A stretch of DNA of 7,297 nt from Bacillota bacterium. GTDB taxonomy: Bacteria > Bacillota > Clostridia > Peptostreptococcales > Anaerovoracaceae. Location: assembly GCA_017515765.1 (NCBI GenBank), contig JAFWFF010000178.1, forward strand, positions 1 to 7,297, given 5' to 3'. Shown one piece after another: positions 1-6,007 of the stretch. The notes below the pieces were generated by a model. The model was not told the origin of the DNA and searched no databases. It saw only the letters and a program-made list of their open reading frames with translations. The translations under genes were made by a program, and so were the position numbers. Every line of letters begins with the position of its first letter. The stretch's first letter is position 1.

Positions 1-245
1 CGGCCCTTCATAGCGGCGACCGGAACTCCGGCGACCGTCCCGAAAAGGAACCTTCCGTCATGCCCCTGCACAGTGGATACCGGGAATCCTTTGATCTCGC
101 TGTAGGGGATCTCCGCCTCCACTTCCATGTTCTTGGCGTATCCGCCGAGGCCCGATCCCAGCACCAGAGCGACCTTCGGCACGAATGACGTCCTCTCTCT
201 TATCTGCGCAAGCGCCTCTATGAGTTTCACATATCGTTTATCCAT
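1..245 (-). CDS. punA: Purine nucleoside phosphorylase, trimeric PunA/PupG type (partial, N-terminal 81 residues)
   Basis: This is the 5' part of a gene running off the left edge; 81 codons are visible, starting MDKRYVKLIEAL. The family cleaves purine (deoxy)nucleosides such as inosine and guanosine with phosphate, giving free base and (deoxy)ribose-1-phosphate, in cytosolic purine salvage. Seen here are the phosphate-binding glycine loop LVLGSGLGG (about residues 27-35), then FPVSTVQGHDGRFLFG (54-69), matching the FPVSTVxGHxGxxxxG block of PNPs, and VPVAAMKG at the edge, where PNPs have the conserved MQGR; the last two bases (CG) fit Arg. The ATG at 243-245 has a GGGGGA ribosome binding site at 249-254 (4-base spacing). 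The gene diverges from the aminopeptidase and has its own promoter. The related methylthioadenosine phosphorylases are less likely given the FPVSTV..GH block. The C-terminal half, which would settle substrate class, is outside the window. Confidence 0.88.
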   Translation of the reverse strand, partial: MDKRYVKLIEALAQIRERTSFVPKVALVLGSGLGGYAKNMEVEAEIPYSEIKGFPVSTVQGHDGRFLFGTVAGVPVAAMKG

Positions 246-302
246 ATTTCCCCCGGTTCTTCCAATCGTCTGGAACGTCAGCTTCTGTTTACATTAAAAG
301 AT

Positions 303-331
303 ATTATACCGCAAATCGCGCTTCATTTGAA
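303..331 (-). promoter_or_regulatory. Sigma-A-type promoter for the purine nucleoside phosphorylase gene
   Basis: On the minus strand a perfect -10 box TATAAT (303-308) lies 17 bases from TTCAAA (326-331), a 4/6 match to TTGACA. Transcription should begin near position 296, giving a leader of about 50 bases before the ATG at 245. The -35 element falls inside the 16-bp palindrome at 319-334, so a protein bound there could block this promoter. Seen: the two boxes and their spacing. Inferred: use as a promoter. Confidence 0.65.
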
Positions 332-334
332 GCG
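319..334. repeat. 16-bp palindrome in the divergent promoter region (candidate operator)
   Basis: The sequence is CGCTTCA-TT-TGAAGCG: two perfect 7-bp arms around a TT centre. It overlaps the -35 box of the leftward promoter (326-331) and ends 18 bases before the -35 box of the rightward promoter (353-358). Size and symmetry suit a dimeric helix-turn-helix repressor. I do not recognise it as a known regulator's consensus, and one copy is all that is visible. It is too close to the promoters and lacks a T-run, so it is not a terminator. Confidence 0.4.
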
Positions 335-352
335 TGAGAAGCAGGATTCGAA

Positions 353-381
353 TTGAAATCCGTCCCCGATGCTCGTATAAT
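353..381 (+). promoter_or_regulatory. Sigma-A-type promoter for the M18 aminopeptidase gene
   Basis: TTGAAA (353-358, 5/6 match to consensus) and a perfect TATAAT (376-381) are separated by an ideal 17 bases. Transcription should start near 388-390, giving a leader of about 50 bases that contains the hairpin at 397-422. The promoter is divergent from that of the nucleoside phosphorylase, with about 21 bases between the two -35 boxes. Confidence 0.75.
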
Positions 382-396
382 TGTCTTCGTGAGAAC

Positions 397-422
397 CGGG
401 CGGACCGGAGAGGCACCGCCCG
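397..422 (+). promoter_or_regulatory. GC-rich hairpin in the aminopeptidase 5' leader
   Basis: CGGGCGG (397-403) pairs perfectly with CCGCCCG (416-422) across a 12-base loop. The helix starts about 8 bases after the predicted transcript start and ends 4 bases before the AGGAGG ribosome binding site (427-432). There is no T-run, so it is not an intrinsic terminator. It could protect the transcript's 5' end or tune translation; the sequence does not show which. Confidence 0.4.
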
Positions 423-439
423 CCAAAGGAGGACCGTAA

Positions 440-1849
440 ATGGAAAGAAAGAACGTCTGGAGTTCATACGACAGTAAAAGCCTGATGGAGCTTGACAAGC
501 TTTGCGAAAGCTACAAGAAATACATCACGGAATGCAAAACGGAGCGGCTCTGTGTTTCTGCTGCAGTTAAAGAAGCCGAAGCAGCGGGGTTTAAGGATCT
601 CGACTCTTTGATCGCTGCGGGATCAAAACTCAAAGCCGGCGACCGCTTCTACGCCAACAAGATGGGAAAGTCCCTGATCCTCGGCATCATCGGCAAAAAG
701 CCCCTGAGCGGGGGCATGAACATCCTCGGCGCCCACATCGACTCGCCGAGAATGGACCTGAAGCAGAATCCGCTCTATGAAGCGGCCGACCTCGCCTACC
801 TGGACACCCATTACTACGGCGGGATCAAGAAATACCAGTGGGTCACCATCCCTCTCGCTCTTTACGGAGTGATCGCGAAGAAGGACGGGAGCGTGGTCGA
901 CGTCGCGATCGGCGACAAGCCAGGCGATCCCGTGTTCACCGTGACGGACCTTTTGATCCACCTCTCCGCGAACCAGCTCACCAAGAAGGGCAATGTGGTC
1001 ATCGAGGGTGAAGCTCTGGACGTCCTGATCGGCGGGAAGCCCGAGAAGGATCCGAAAGCCAAAAGCGGCAAGGACGAGGAAGCCAAGGAGACCGTTAAGG
1101 CCGGCATCCTCGCGATCCTCGAGAAGGAATACGGTATCGAGGAGGAAGATTTCCTCTCCGCAGAGATAGAGGTGGTCCCCGCCGGAGCGGCGAGAGACCT
1201 CGGCTTTGACCGCAGCATGGTGATCGGCTACGGCCAGGACGACAGAGTCTGCGCCTACACTTCCTACAAGGCGATCCTGGACGTAAAGGATCCGGAGCGC
1301 ACGGCCATCTGCCTCCTGACGGACAAGGAAGAGATCGGTTCCGTCGGAGCGACCGGCATGGAATCCAGGTTCTTTGAGGATACCGTCGCCGAGCTCGTCG
1401 CGATGACAGGCGAATATTCCGACCTCGCGCTCCGCCGCACCCTGAGGAATTCCTGCGTGCTGTCGTCAGACGTCAGCGCAGGCTTCGACCCCTGCTATGA
1501 GGGAGTCTTCGAAAAGAAAAATGCCGCCTTCCTGGGAAGGGGCATCTGCTTCAACAAATATACCGGCGCGCGCGGCAAGTCGGGCAGCAACGACGCCAAC
1601 GCCGAATACGTCGGAAAGCTCCGCGCGATATTCGACGAAGGCAAGATCGGCTGGCAGACCGCGGAACTCGGCAAGGTCGACGAAGGCGGCGGCGGAACGA
1701 TAGCCTACATCCTCGCGAACTACGGGATGAACGTTATTGACTGCGGCGTCCCCGTCCTCTGCATGCACAGCCCCTGGGAGATCGCCAGCAAAGCCGACAT
1801 CTACGAGGCTTACAAATGCTATAAGGTCTTCCTTACAGAGCTGAAATAA
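440..1849 (+). CDS. apeA: M18 family metallo-aminopeptidase (ApeA-like)
   Basis: This 469-residue, dinuclear-metal exopeptidase removes N-terminal residues from peptides; M18 enzymes often favour acidic residues and form large tetrahedral dodecamers in the cytosol. All expected metal and catalytic residues are visible, in family order: H99 in GAHIDSPR, D267 in GYGQDDR (bridging), E297-E298 in DKEEIGS (catalytic base and ligand), D344 in SSDVSAGFDP, and H443 in MHSPWEIASKAD. The roles are assigned by motif comparison. The block LSAEIEVVPAGAARDLGFDRS (about 239-259) is typical of clostridial ApeA rather than the shorter ApeB, and the length fits. The ATG at 440 follows AGGAGG (427-432) with ideal 7-base spacing. 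It is a single-gene unit with its own promoter. A charged stretch (about 199-218, PEKDPKAKSGKDEEAKETVK) looks like a surface loop. Substrate preference cannot be read from the sequence. The gene converges on dnaE, 13 bp apart, and its likely terminator lies at 1934-1959 inside dnaE. Confidence 0.95.
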   Translation: MERKNVWSSYDSKSLMELDKLCESYKKYITECKTERLCVSAAVKEAEAAGFKDLDSLIAAGSKLKAGDRFYANKMGKSLILGIIGKKPLSGGMNILGAHIDSPRMDLKQNPLYEAADLAYLDTHYYGGIKKYQWVTIPLALYGVIAKKDGSVVDVAIGDKPGDPVFTVTDLLIHLSANQLTKKGNVVIEGEALDVLIGGKPEKDPKAKSGKDEEAKETVKAGILAILEKEYGIEEEDFLSAEIEVVPAGAARDLGFDRSMVIGYGQDDRVCAYTSYKAILDVKDPERTAICLLTDKEEIGSVGATGMESRFFEDTVAELVAMTGEYSDLALRRTLRNSCVLSSDVSAGFDPCYEGVFEKKNAAFLGRGICFNKYTGARGKSGSNDANAEYVGKLRAIFDEGKIGWQTAELGKVDEGGGGTIAYILANYGMNVIDCGVPVLCMHSPWEIASKADIYEAYKCYKVFLTELK

Positions 1850-1862
1850 AGGTTCCGGCGCG

Positions 1863-4800
1863 TCAGTGATCGAGGCGCGAGATCTTCACATTGTAATTGC
1901 CGAGAAGGAGCGCGGCTTCTTCAGCAAAATCGAGGGAGGCGGAAACGCCGCCCTTTTTTCCTGAGGAGAGTATCTGCCCGTTCCGCTTGTAGATCAGGAC
2001 GTCCCTGTCGCCCGGATGGCGCGCCAGAAGTTTCCCTATCTCCGCGAGCACAGCTTCCTCGGGCATATCCCTCGCGGTCCCGTAGCCCTCGCCGAGCTTG
2101 GGTATGCGGAGCTTGACTACCCTGCTGAGGTCGATCCCCCGGTCGGAAGCTTCGCGGCCGGAACCGCTTCGGCTTTCAGTTTCCCTCTGCGGCGCGGCGC
2201 TTTCCCGATAGGCGGCGCTTCCCTGGTACGCAGGTCTTCCGGCTGCGGATGCAGGTCCGAGCGCCTCCGCCTCCTCTATCGTCATTATCGCTTCGGCGAG
2301 CACCTTTGCCTGTTCTTCTTCCTTGAAGTCCACCCTGCCCCTTATCACCAGGACGCGGTCTCCGTCCAGGAGGTATCCCGACTTCTCGAACACGTTCGGA
2401 AATACTATCACTTCCGCCTGCCCGTAGAGGTCTTCAAACTGGACGAAGGACATCATCTTGCTGTTTTTGGTGATAAGGTCACGGCGTTCGGCGACCATTC
2501 CGGCTATGACTACCTGCTGTCCGTCGACAACGCCGGCCTCCTCGCCTTCCTGTGATACCGCGAATTCGGAGCAGTTCGCCGTGGTGATCCGCGCGATGGC
2601 CTCCCTGTACTTATTCAGCGGATGGTCAGAGATATACACCCCGGTCATCTCTTTCTCCAGAGCCAGGAGCGTCTCGCTGTCAAAGTTGGCGACTTCGGGC
2701 ATCGTAAACGAGAAGCCCTCCGTCCCCGAAAGTCCTCCTTCCGAGCTGTCCATCTGGAAGAGCGACATCTGCCCGGAGAGATTCTTCCTGGCCGCGGACT
2801 GGGCGGATTCCAGAAGCGATTCATAGGAAGCCAGCATGGCTGCCCTGTTCGGGCAGATGCAGTCGCACGCGCCGGCTTTGATCAGGCTTTCCAGCGCCTT
2901 GCGGTTGACTGCCGAAGAGTCGAGGCCCGCCACGAAATCGCTGAAATCCCTCGGGAGCCCGCGTTCGCGGCGCGCCCTCACTATGGAGTCTATCGCGCCT
3001 TCCCCCACATTCTTCACCGCCCGGAGACCAAAGCGGATGCGTCCCTTATCGACCGAGAAGGAGGCGAAGCTGTCGTTGACCGACGGCGGGAGCACCTCTA
3101 TCCCCATATCCCGGCACGCTGCGATGTACTTGGCGACCTGGGCCGAATCGCCCATGACGCTGGACATGAGCGCCGCCATGAATTCCACCGGATAGTATTT
3201 CTTAAGATAGCCCGTCTCAAAAGCCACGACGGCGTAGGCCGCCGCGTGTGATTTATTGAACGCGTACTGGGCAAATGTCTCCATGTCGGCGAAGATCGCC
3301 TCAGCAGCCTCTTTGGATATCCCGTTCTTAAGGCAGCCGGGAACAGAGGCCTGCCCGTCCTCGCCTTCTTTGCCGTAGATGAAGGCCTTCTTCTCCTCCT
3401 GCATCACGTCGTGCTTCTTTTTGCTCATGGCGCGGCGGACCAGGTCGGAGCGGCCGTAGGTATACCCCGCGAGGTCGCGGACTATCTGCATGACCTGCTC
3501 CTGGTAGATCAGGCATCCGTAGGTCACGTCAAGTATATGCGCGAGTTCGGGAGTCACGTATTTTATCTTGTCGGGGTTCTTCCTATTCTCGATGTATTTC
3601 GGGATCGAGTCCATCGGGCCCGGCCTGTAGAGCGCAATGCCCGCGACGACGTCCTCAAAGCAGGACGGCTTGAGGTTCTTCATGAAGCCGGTCATCCCGC
3701 CGCCCTCGAGCTGGAATACGCCCTCCGTATTTCCCTGCGCGATCATCTCGTAGACCGCGGGATCGTCATAGCCCATCCTGGCAAAGTCGATCTCTACCCC
3801 GTGCTCTTCCTTTATCATGGCGAGCGCGTCGCGGATCACCGTGAGGTTCCTCAGGCCCAGGAAGTCCATCTTCAGGAGGCCGAGTTCCTCTATGGTAGTC
3901 ATATTGAACTGGGTGGCCACGCCTTTATCGGAAAGATAGAGCGGGACGTATTCATCCAGCGGTAGCTTGGAGATAACGACTCCGGCCGCGTGGGTGCCCG
4001 CGTTTCTGGGCATGCCCTCGATCTTCCTGGCCATGTCGATGACCTTGGCGACGCGGTCGTCGGACTCGTACATGCTCTTAAGGTCCGGGCTGGTCTCCAG
4101 AGCCTTATCTATGGTCATGTTCAGGCTGAAGGGTATCGCCTTGGCGATGCGGTCCGCCTCGTTGTAGGTGAGCTCAAGCGCGCGGCCGACGTCACGGACG
4201 GCCTGCTTGGCCTTCATGGTGCCGAAGGTTATGATCTGCGAGACGTTGTCCTCGCCGTATTTCCTCTTAACGTACTCTATGACCTCGCCGCGCCTTTCGA
4301 TGCAGAAATCGATGTCGATATCAGGCATGCTGACGCGCTCGGGGTTCAGGAACCGCTCAAAGATCAGGCTGTAGCGGATCGGGTCTATGTCCGTGATGTG
4401 CAGTACGTAAGAGACGATGCTCCCTGCGGCGGATCCCCTTCCGGGGCCTACGGCGATCCCGTTCTCCCTTGCGTAGTTTATGAAATCCCAGACTATGAGG
4501 AAGTACTCCACATAGCCCATGTTCTCGATGACCGAAAGCTCGTAGTTAAGGCGGTCGTAGAGTTCCTTCGGTATCTCGCGCTCGTTCCCTTCCGCGTCCT
4601 TCCCGTATCTGGCCTTAAGGCCGTCCACGCAGAGCTTCCAGAGGTATTCCGGGTTGGTATAGCCCTCGGGCGGTATGAATTCCGGAAGGTGGTACTCGCC
4701 GAACTTAAACGTCACGTTGCAGCGGTAGGCGATGATCCTGGTGTTGTCGCAGGCCTCCGGGAGCCATGAGAATATCTCCCTCATCTCTTCCTCGCTCTTC

Positions 4801-5531
4801 AGATAGAACTGGTCGTTCGGGAATCTCATGCGCTTCTCGTCGCTGACGGTGGTCGCGGTCTGGATCGCGAGCAAAACGTCGTGCATCTCCGCGTCCTCGC
4901 GGTTTATGTAGTGGACGTCGTTGGTCGCGACGAGCGGTATGTCGAGATCTCTCGCGAGCCTCACTATCTCGGGATTTATCTCCTTCTCGGCATCTATCCC
5001 CTGATCCTGGATCTCCATGAAGAAATTGCCGTGGCCGAAGATCCCGTCGAGTTCCATGGCTTCCGCCCTGGCGCCGTCGTAGTCATGATTGAGCAGGCAC
5101 TGCTGGACCTTTCCGGCGAGGCAGGCGGAAGTCGCGATGATGCCGCCGCTGTGGCGCTTCAGGACTTCCTTATCCACGCGGGGCTTGTAGTACATGCCCT
5201 TCACATAGCCCTCCGACACTATCTTGCAGAGGTTATGGTAGCCCTCGTTGTTCTCGGCGAGCAAAAGCAGGTGGTTCTGGTAGCGGTCAAGGTCCGGATC
5301 CTTATCCTCCATCCCGCGCGCGGCCATATAGACCTCGCAGCCTATGATCGGCTTGATGCCCTGCTTATTGCATTCCTTATAGAAATCTATCACTCCGAAC
5401 ATGGCGCCGTGGTCTGTTATCGCGAGCGAATCCATGCCCAGCTCCTTAGCCCTGGCGACGACTTTCTTTATCCTGGCAGCGCCGTCCAGCAGGCTGTATT
5501 CGGTATGTACGTGAAGATGAGTAAAAGCCAT
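1863..5531 (-). CDS. dnaE: DNA polymerase III alpha subunit (DnaE, with PHP domain)
   Basis: This is a complete replicative family C polymerase of 1222 residues. An N-terminal PHP domain (about 4-210) begins THLHVHTEYSLLDGA and keeps its metal-type residues (see findings). The palm carries GPGRGSAAGS (363-372), the catalytic aspartates in PDIDIDF (D404, D406), and D556 in KMDFLGLRNLTV, matching E. coli D401, D403 and D555. YRPGPM (635-640), YQEQVMQIV (676-684) and FNKSHAAAYA (758-767) are further polymerase signatures. A helix-hairpin-helix region (about 815-900) and an OB-fold (about 1005-1070) follow, then a low-complexity linker rich in Ala, Ser, Gly, Arg and Glu (about 1091-1133) and a small C-terminal domain. 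Bacillota with both enzymes use DnaE beside PolC, for primer extension and lesion tolerance; no PolC is in this window. The ATG at 5529-5531 was chosen because the conserved PHP domain starts at once and GAGGA lies at 5536-5540. An in-frame ATG 31 codons upstream (5624) would place the promoter's -10 box inside the gene, so I rejected it. Confidence 0.97.
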   Translation of the reverse strand: MAFTHLHVHTEYSLLDGAARIKKVVARAKELGMDSLAITDHGAMFGVIDFYKECNKQGIKPIIGCEVYMAARGMEDKDPDLDRYQNHLLLLAENNEGYHNLCKIVSEGYVKGMYYKPRVDKEVLKRHSGGIIATSACLAGKVQQCLLNHDYDGARAEAMELDGIFGHGNFFMEIQDQGIDAEKEINPEIVRLARDLDIPLVATNDVHYINREDAEMHDVLLAIQTATTVSDEKRMRFPNDQFYLKSEEEMREIFSWLPEACDNTRIIAYRCNVTFKFGEYHLPEFIPPEGYTNPEYLWKLCVDGLKARYGKDAEGNEREIPKELYDRLNYELSVIENMGYVEYFLIVWDFINYARENGIAVGPGRGSAAGSIVSYVLHITDIDPIRYSLIFERFLNPERVSMPDIDIDFCIERRGEVIEYVKRKYGEDNVSQIITFGTMKAKQAVRDVGRALELTYNEADRIAKAIPFSLNMTIDKALETSPDLKSMYESDDRVAKVIDMARKIEGMPRNAGTHAAGVVISKLPLDEYVPLYLSDKGVATQFNMTTIEELGLLKMDFLGLRNLTVIRDALAMIKEEHGVEIDFARMGYDDPAVYEMIAQGNTEGVFQLEGGGMTGFMKNLKPSCFEDVVAGIALYRPGPMDSIPKYIENRKNPDKIKYVTPELAHILDVTYGCLIYQEQVMQIVRDLAGYTYGRSDLVRRAMSKKKHDVMQEEKKAFIYGKEGEDGQASVPGCLKNGISKEAAEAIFADMETFAQYAFNKSHAAAYAVVAFETGYLKKYYPVEFMAALMSSVMGDSAQVAKYIAACRDMGIEVLPPSVNDSFASFSVDKGRIRFGLRAVKNVGEGAIDSIVRARRERGLPRDFSDFVAGLDSSAVNRKALESLIKAGACDCICPNRAAMLASYESLLESAQSAARKNLSGQMSLFQMDSSEGGLSGTEGFSFTMPEVANFDSETLLALEKEMTGVYISDHPLNKYREAIARITTANCSEFAVSQEGEEAGVVDGQQVVIAGMVAERRDLITKNSKMMSFVQFEDLYGQAEVIVFPNVFEKSGYLLDGDRVLVIRGRVDFKEEEQAKVLAEAIMTIEEAEALGPASAAGRPAYQGSAAYRESAAPQRETESRSGSGREASDRGIDLSRVVKLRIPKLGEGYGTARDMPEEAVLAEIGKLLARHPGDRDVLIYKRNGQILSSGKKGGVSASLDFAEEAALLLGNYNVKISRLDH
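1934..1959 (+). terminator. Intrinsic terminator for the aminopeptidase transcript, embedded in the 3' end of dnaE
   Basis: GGG-A-GGCG, a GAAA tetraloop, and CGCC-G-CCC form a 7-pair stem with one A-G mismatch (1934-1953), followed directly by six T's (1954-1959). It reads on the plus strand, 85 bases past the aminopeptidase stop. The same bases encode DnaE residues around KKGGVSAS (about 1192-1199) on the minus strand. The 13-bp gap between the two genes has no terminator of its own, so this is the best candidate for stopping rightward transcription. Confidence 0.65.
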
Positions 5532-5579
5532 ATCGTCCTCGCTTCTTTCCCGCAGGCGGGTCCTTTGATCGGTCAGATA

Positions 5580-5588
5580 ATTATACCA
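5580..5588 (-). promoter_or_regulatory. Extended -10 promoter for dnaE
   Basis: The minus strand reads TGGTATAAT: a perfect TATAAT (5580-5585) preceded by the TG of an extended -10 element. The -35 position (about 5603-5608, TTTCAT) is a poor match, which extended -10 promoters tolerate. Transcription should start near 5573, giving a leader of about 42 bases to the ATG at 5531. A small inverted repeat CCCG-CAGG-CGGG (5549-5560, plus-strand reading) lies in that leader. Confidence 0.6.
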
Positions 5589-5617
5589 CATACCGCCCCT
5601 GAATGAAAGAACGATTC

Positions 5618-5631
5618 CGAACAAATGTTTT
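5618..5631. promoter_or_regulatory. Candidate LexA (SOS) box between dnaE and trpB
   Basis: CGAACAAATGTTTT matches 13 of 14 positions of the Gram-positive SOS box as I recall it, CGAACRNRYGTTYC; only the last base differs. The core AACA-AA-TGTT is symmetric. The box lies about 10 bases upstream of the dnaE -35 position and 23 bases upstream of the trpB -35 box, so it is nearer the dnaE promoter without overlapping its core. Bacillus subtilis dnaE is reported to be SOS-induced, which makes the placement sensible. The surroundings are AT-rich, which raises the odds of a chance match. Confidence 0.4.
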
Positions 5632-5654
5632 CAAAAATTATTTTAATCCTATAC

Positions 5655-5683
5655 TTGACAAAAGCGCCGAAGGGGTGTAATAT
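5655..5683 (+). promoter_or_regulatory. Strong sigma-A-type promoter for the T-box leader and trpB
   Basis: A perfect TTGACA (5655-5660) is followed after 17 bases by TAATAT (5678-5683, one or two positions off consensus). AT-rich sequence upstream (about 5623-5653) could act as an UP element. Transcription should start near 5689-5691, just before the T-box Stem I. A strong promoter with control passed to a leader terminator is the normal T-box arrangement. Confidence 0.8.
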
Positions 5684-5689
5684 CCCTCA

Positions 5690-5976
5690 CAAGTAAATAT
5701 CAAACCTTTGATGGAGAGTAGTAAGCTTTGATACTCCGGCAGAGAGAGCCGCGGACGGTGTGATCGCGGACCGAAAAGGCAGAGCCGAATGGACTCCTGA
5801 GGGCAAACCGAAACAGGTGAGAGCCTGCGCGTAGGGGCGACGGAGAGATCTCCGTGATCAAAATCAGCGTATGTCAGTACGTATCGAGTGGGCGCGTGAG
5901 CGCCAAGCCGGGTGGCACCGCAGGATTTAAACGATCCTGTCCCAGCAAATTCTATGCAGGGACGGGATTTTTTATT
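5690..5976 (+). promoter_or_regulatory. T-box riboswitch, tRNA-Trp specific (UGG specifier), controlling trpB
   Basis: This leader RNA senses uncharged tRNA by transcription antitermination. In Stem I, GGAG (5713-5716) pairs with CTCC (5794-5797). Between them lies the specifier loop, AGTA (5717-5720) opposite GAATGGA (5787-5793), with specifier UGG at 5790-5792, the Trp codon. UGAU (5709-5712) and UGA (5798-5800) below it fit the K-turn/GA motif. The AG bulge AGAGAGAG (5741-5748) and apical helix CCGCG/CGCGG (5749-5753, 5765-5769) follow. Further hairpins lie at 5814-5827, 5840-5855 and 5868-5881, and Stem III is GGCGC-GTGA-GCGCC (5891-5904). The T-box AAGCCGGGTGGCACCGC (5905-5921) begins the antiterminator: GGG 5910-5912 with CCC 5941-5943, and 5920-5926 with 5934-5940, leaving the 7-base bulge UGGCACC (5913-5919). 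Its UGGC pairs with a tRNA 3' end GCCA, fitting the G73 of bacterial tRNA-Trp. All pairings were made by eye. Confidence 0.95.
5934..5973 (+). terminator. Regulated T-box terminator upstream of trpB
   Basis: ATCCTGTCCC (5934-5943) pairs over ten positions with GGGACGGGAT (5959-5968), including one U-G pair, and six T's follow (5968-5973). The 15-base loop can add a short GCA/TGC helix. The left arm is the same stretch used by the antiterminator, so the two structures exclude each other. Charged tRNA-Trp should favour this terminator and uncharged tRNA-Trp the antiterminator. Confidence 0.93.
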
Positions 5977-6007
5977 CCGTCCGGGAACGAAAGGAAAGGT
6001 AAGAGCA

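Noticed and set aside
260..275. Small hairpin TTCCA-ATCGTC-TGGAA in the nucleoside phosphorylase leader
   Set aside because: It has only 5 bp, is poorly flanked and has no T-run; it is within chance expectation.
623..1768. Minus-strand and alternative-frame open frames inside the aminopeptidase gene
   Set aside because: They overlap a fully conserved M18 enzyme, have no domain signatures, and lack convincing ribosome binding sites.
1822..1835. Hairpin TAAGG-TCTT-CCTTA as a dnaE terminator
   Set aside because: The short A/T-containing stem has no real U-run on the minus strand (only TAGCATTTG follows).
2016..5606. Several open frames of 60-260 codons on the plus strand opposite dnaE
   Set aside because: They are antisense shadows of a GC-rich coding region; the translations show no recognisable domain, and dnaE is intact on the other strand.
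5532..5624. In-frame N-terminal extension of DnaE starting at the ATG at 5624
   Set aside because: It lacks conserved residues, covers the -10 box TATAAT, and has no good ribosome binding site. The PHP domain begins right after the ATG at 5531, as in other DnaE proteins.
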